Part shown: positions 46,806 through 47,042 of the stretch, in pieces | Numbering within the stretch: position 1 is the first letter of the stretch | Layout of the letters: every line of letters begins with the position of its first letter | From: Candidatus Atribacteria bacterium | Lineage (GTDB): Bacteria > Atribacterota > JS1 > SB-45 > 34-128 | Length of the DNA stretch: 47,042 nucleotides | Direction: 5' to 3' | Assembly (NCBI GenBank): GCA_003451675.1 | Contig: DMCY01000066.1 | Coordinates: 1 to 47,042, forward strand | Notes under the pieces: model-generated | Database searches by the model: none | Seen by the model: the letters and a program-made list of their open reading frames with translations, nothing else | What the model was told of the DNA's origin: nothing | Made by a program: the position numbers and the translations under genes

Positions 46806-47042
46806 CTATTTTCTCAAACTCCTCCCCGAAGACAAGAATTCATCTATTGCCCGAGCCGCTACCTTGCCATCTCCCACTGCCGAGATTACGGTAGCCGAAC
46901 CTCGGACAATATCTCCTCCGGCAAATATCCCTTCTTTGGATGTAGTTTTGGTGTTATCATCTATAATGAAATAACCCCACTGGTTAATCTTAACCCCGCT
47001 GGCACTGCGGGCTACAAGAGGATTAGCTGAGGGGCCGATGGC
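46806..47042 (-). CDS. gltA: NADPH-dependent glutamate synthase, C-terminal fragment cut by the window edge
   Basis: Seen: the last 78 codons, open to the window edge, ending in TAG at 46808-46806. The translation contains GPSANPLVARSA, a substrate/cofactor segment, and the conserved flavoprotein ending IFAGGDIVRGSATVISAVGDGK, typical of the glutamate synthase small subunit/homotetrameric GltA family. Known: these enzymes pass NAD(P)H electrons via FAD and Fe-S clusters to make glutamate; related subunits occur in NADH-ferredoxin reductases (NfnB). Only the tail is visible, so the exact member is uncertain. Its presence strengthens the glutamate theme of this side of the window. Confidence 0.8.
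   Translation of the reverse strand, partial: AIGPSANPLVARSASGVKINQWGYFIIDDNTKTTSKEGIFAGGDIVRGSATVISAVGDGKVAARAIDEFLSSGRSLRK

Overview
The window is AT-rich and almost every gene reads leftwards (minus strand). It carries amino-acid biosynthesis and one-carbon genes of an anaerobic bacterium. Markers of anaerobic life are Re-type citrate synthase, a split cobalamin methionine synthase, and the sulfide-dependent homocysteine trio (DUF39, NIL-ferredoxin, UPF0280) best known from methanogens. T-box, ykkC-class and ANTAR RNA control recalls Firmicutes. A deep anaerobic lineage such as Atribacterota or a Clostridia-like group would fit, but the window alone does not fix the taxon.

Layout. 209-3302 (+): a three-gene GlpA-like / FAD oxidoreductase / DUF1667 module ending in a palindromic terminator. 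3375-4908: an ISNCY (IS1202-like) insertion sequence. 5197-14551 (-): a catabolic cluster of GntR regulator, TPP-dependent E1 alpha and beta, Asp/Glu-racemase-like protein, short E2 and a complete Liv-type ABC transporter. 14795-17721 (-): leuC-leuD-leuB. 17746-20959 (-): methionine synthase reactivation domain, metF, pterin methyltransferase and corrinoid protein. 21004-23624 (-): a PEPCK/HprK-like P-loop protein and proC. 23968-26552 (-): the homocysteine trio, with one repeat copy between its genes and another at its end. 26680-34359 (-): cimA, leuA, pheA, ilvC, ilvH, ilvB, behind a T-box and a ykkC-class riboswitch in tandem. 35049-37190 (-): ilvD, preceded by half a ykkC riboswitch and a carA stub. 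37368-43334 (-): isocitrate dehydrogenase, aconitase, Re-citrate synthase and glutamate dehydrogenase. 43709-44413 (-): a GAF-ANTAR antiterminator. 44842-47042 (-): homocysteine methyltransferase domain, DMT transporter and the end of glutamate synthase.

How it works together. Citramalate synthase, LeuABCD and IlvBHCD cover isoleucine, valine and leucine. Re-citrate synthase, aconitase, isocitrate dehydrogenase and Gdh form a short route from acetyl-CoA, oxaloacetate and ammonia to glutamate. The homocysteine trio feeds a methionine synthase split over separate polypeptides.

The most interesting signal is regulatory. A ykkC-class riboswitch with its own terminator precedes a GAF-ANTAR gene. 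The next operon (gdh-citrate synthase-aconitase-idh) has a leader with two AAAGAA hexaloop hairpins, the second overlapping an intrinsic terminator, which is the layout of an ANTAR target. This suggests a two-tier RNA cascade over glutamate synthesis. Other notable points are an in-frame TGA just before the Cys-rich tail of the methionine synthase reactivation protein, and several families of palindromic repeats at operon ends.
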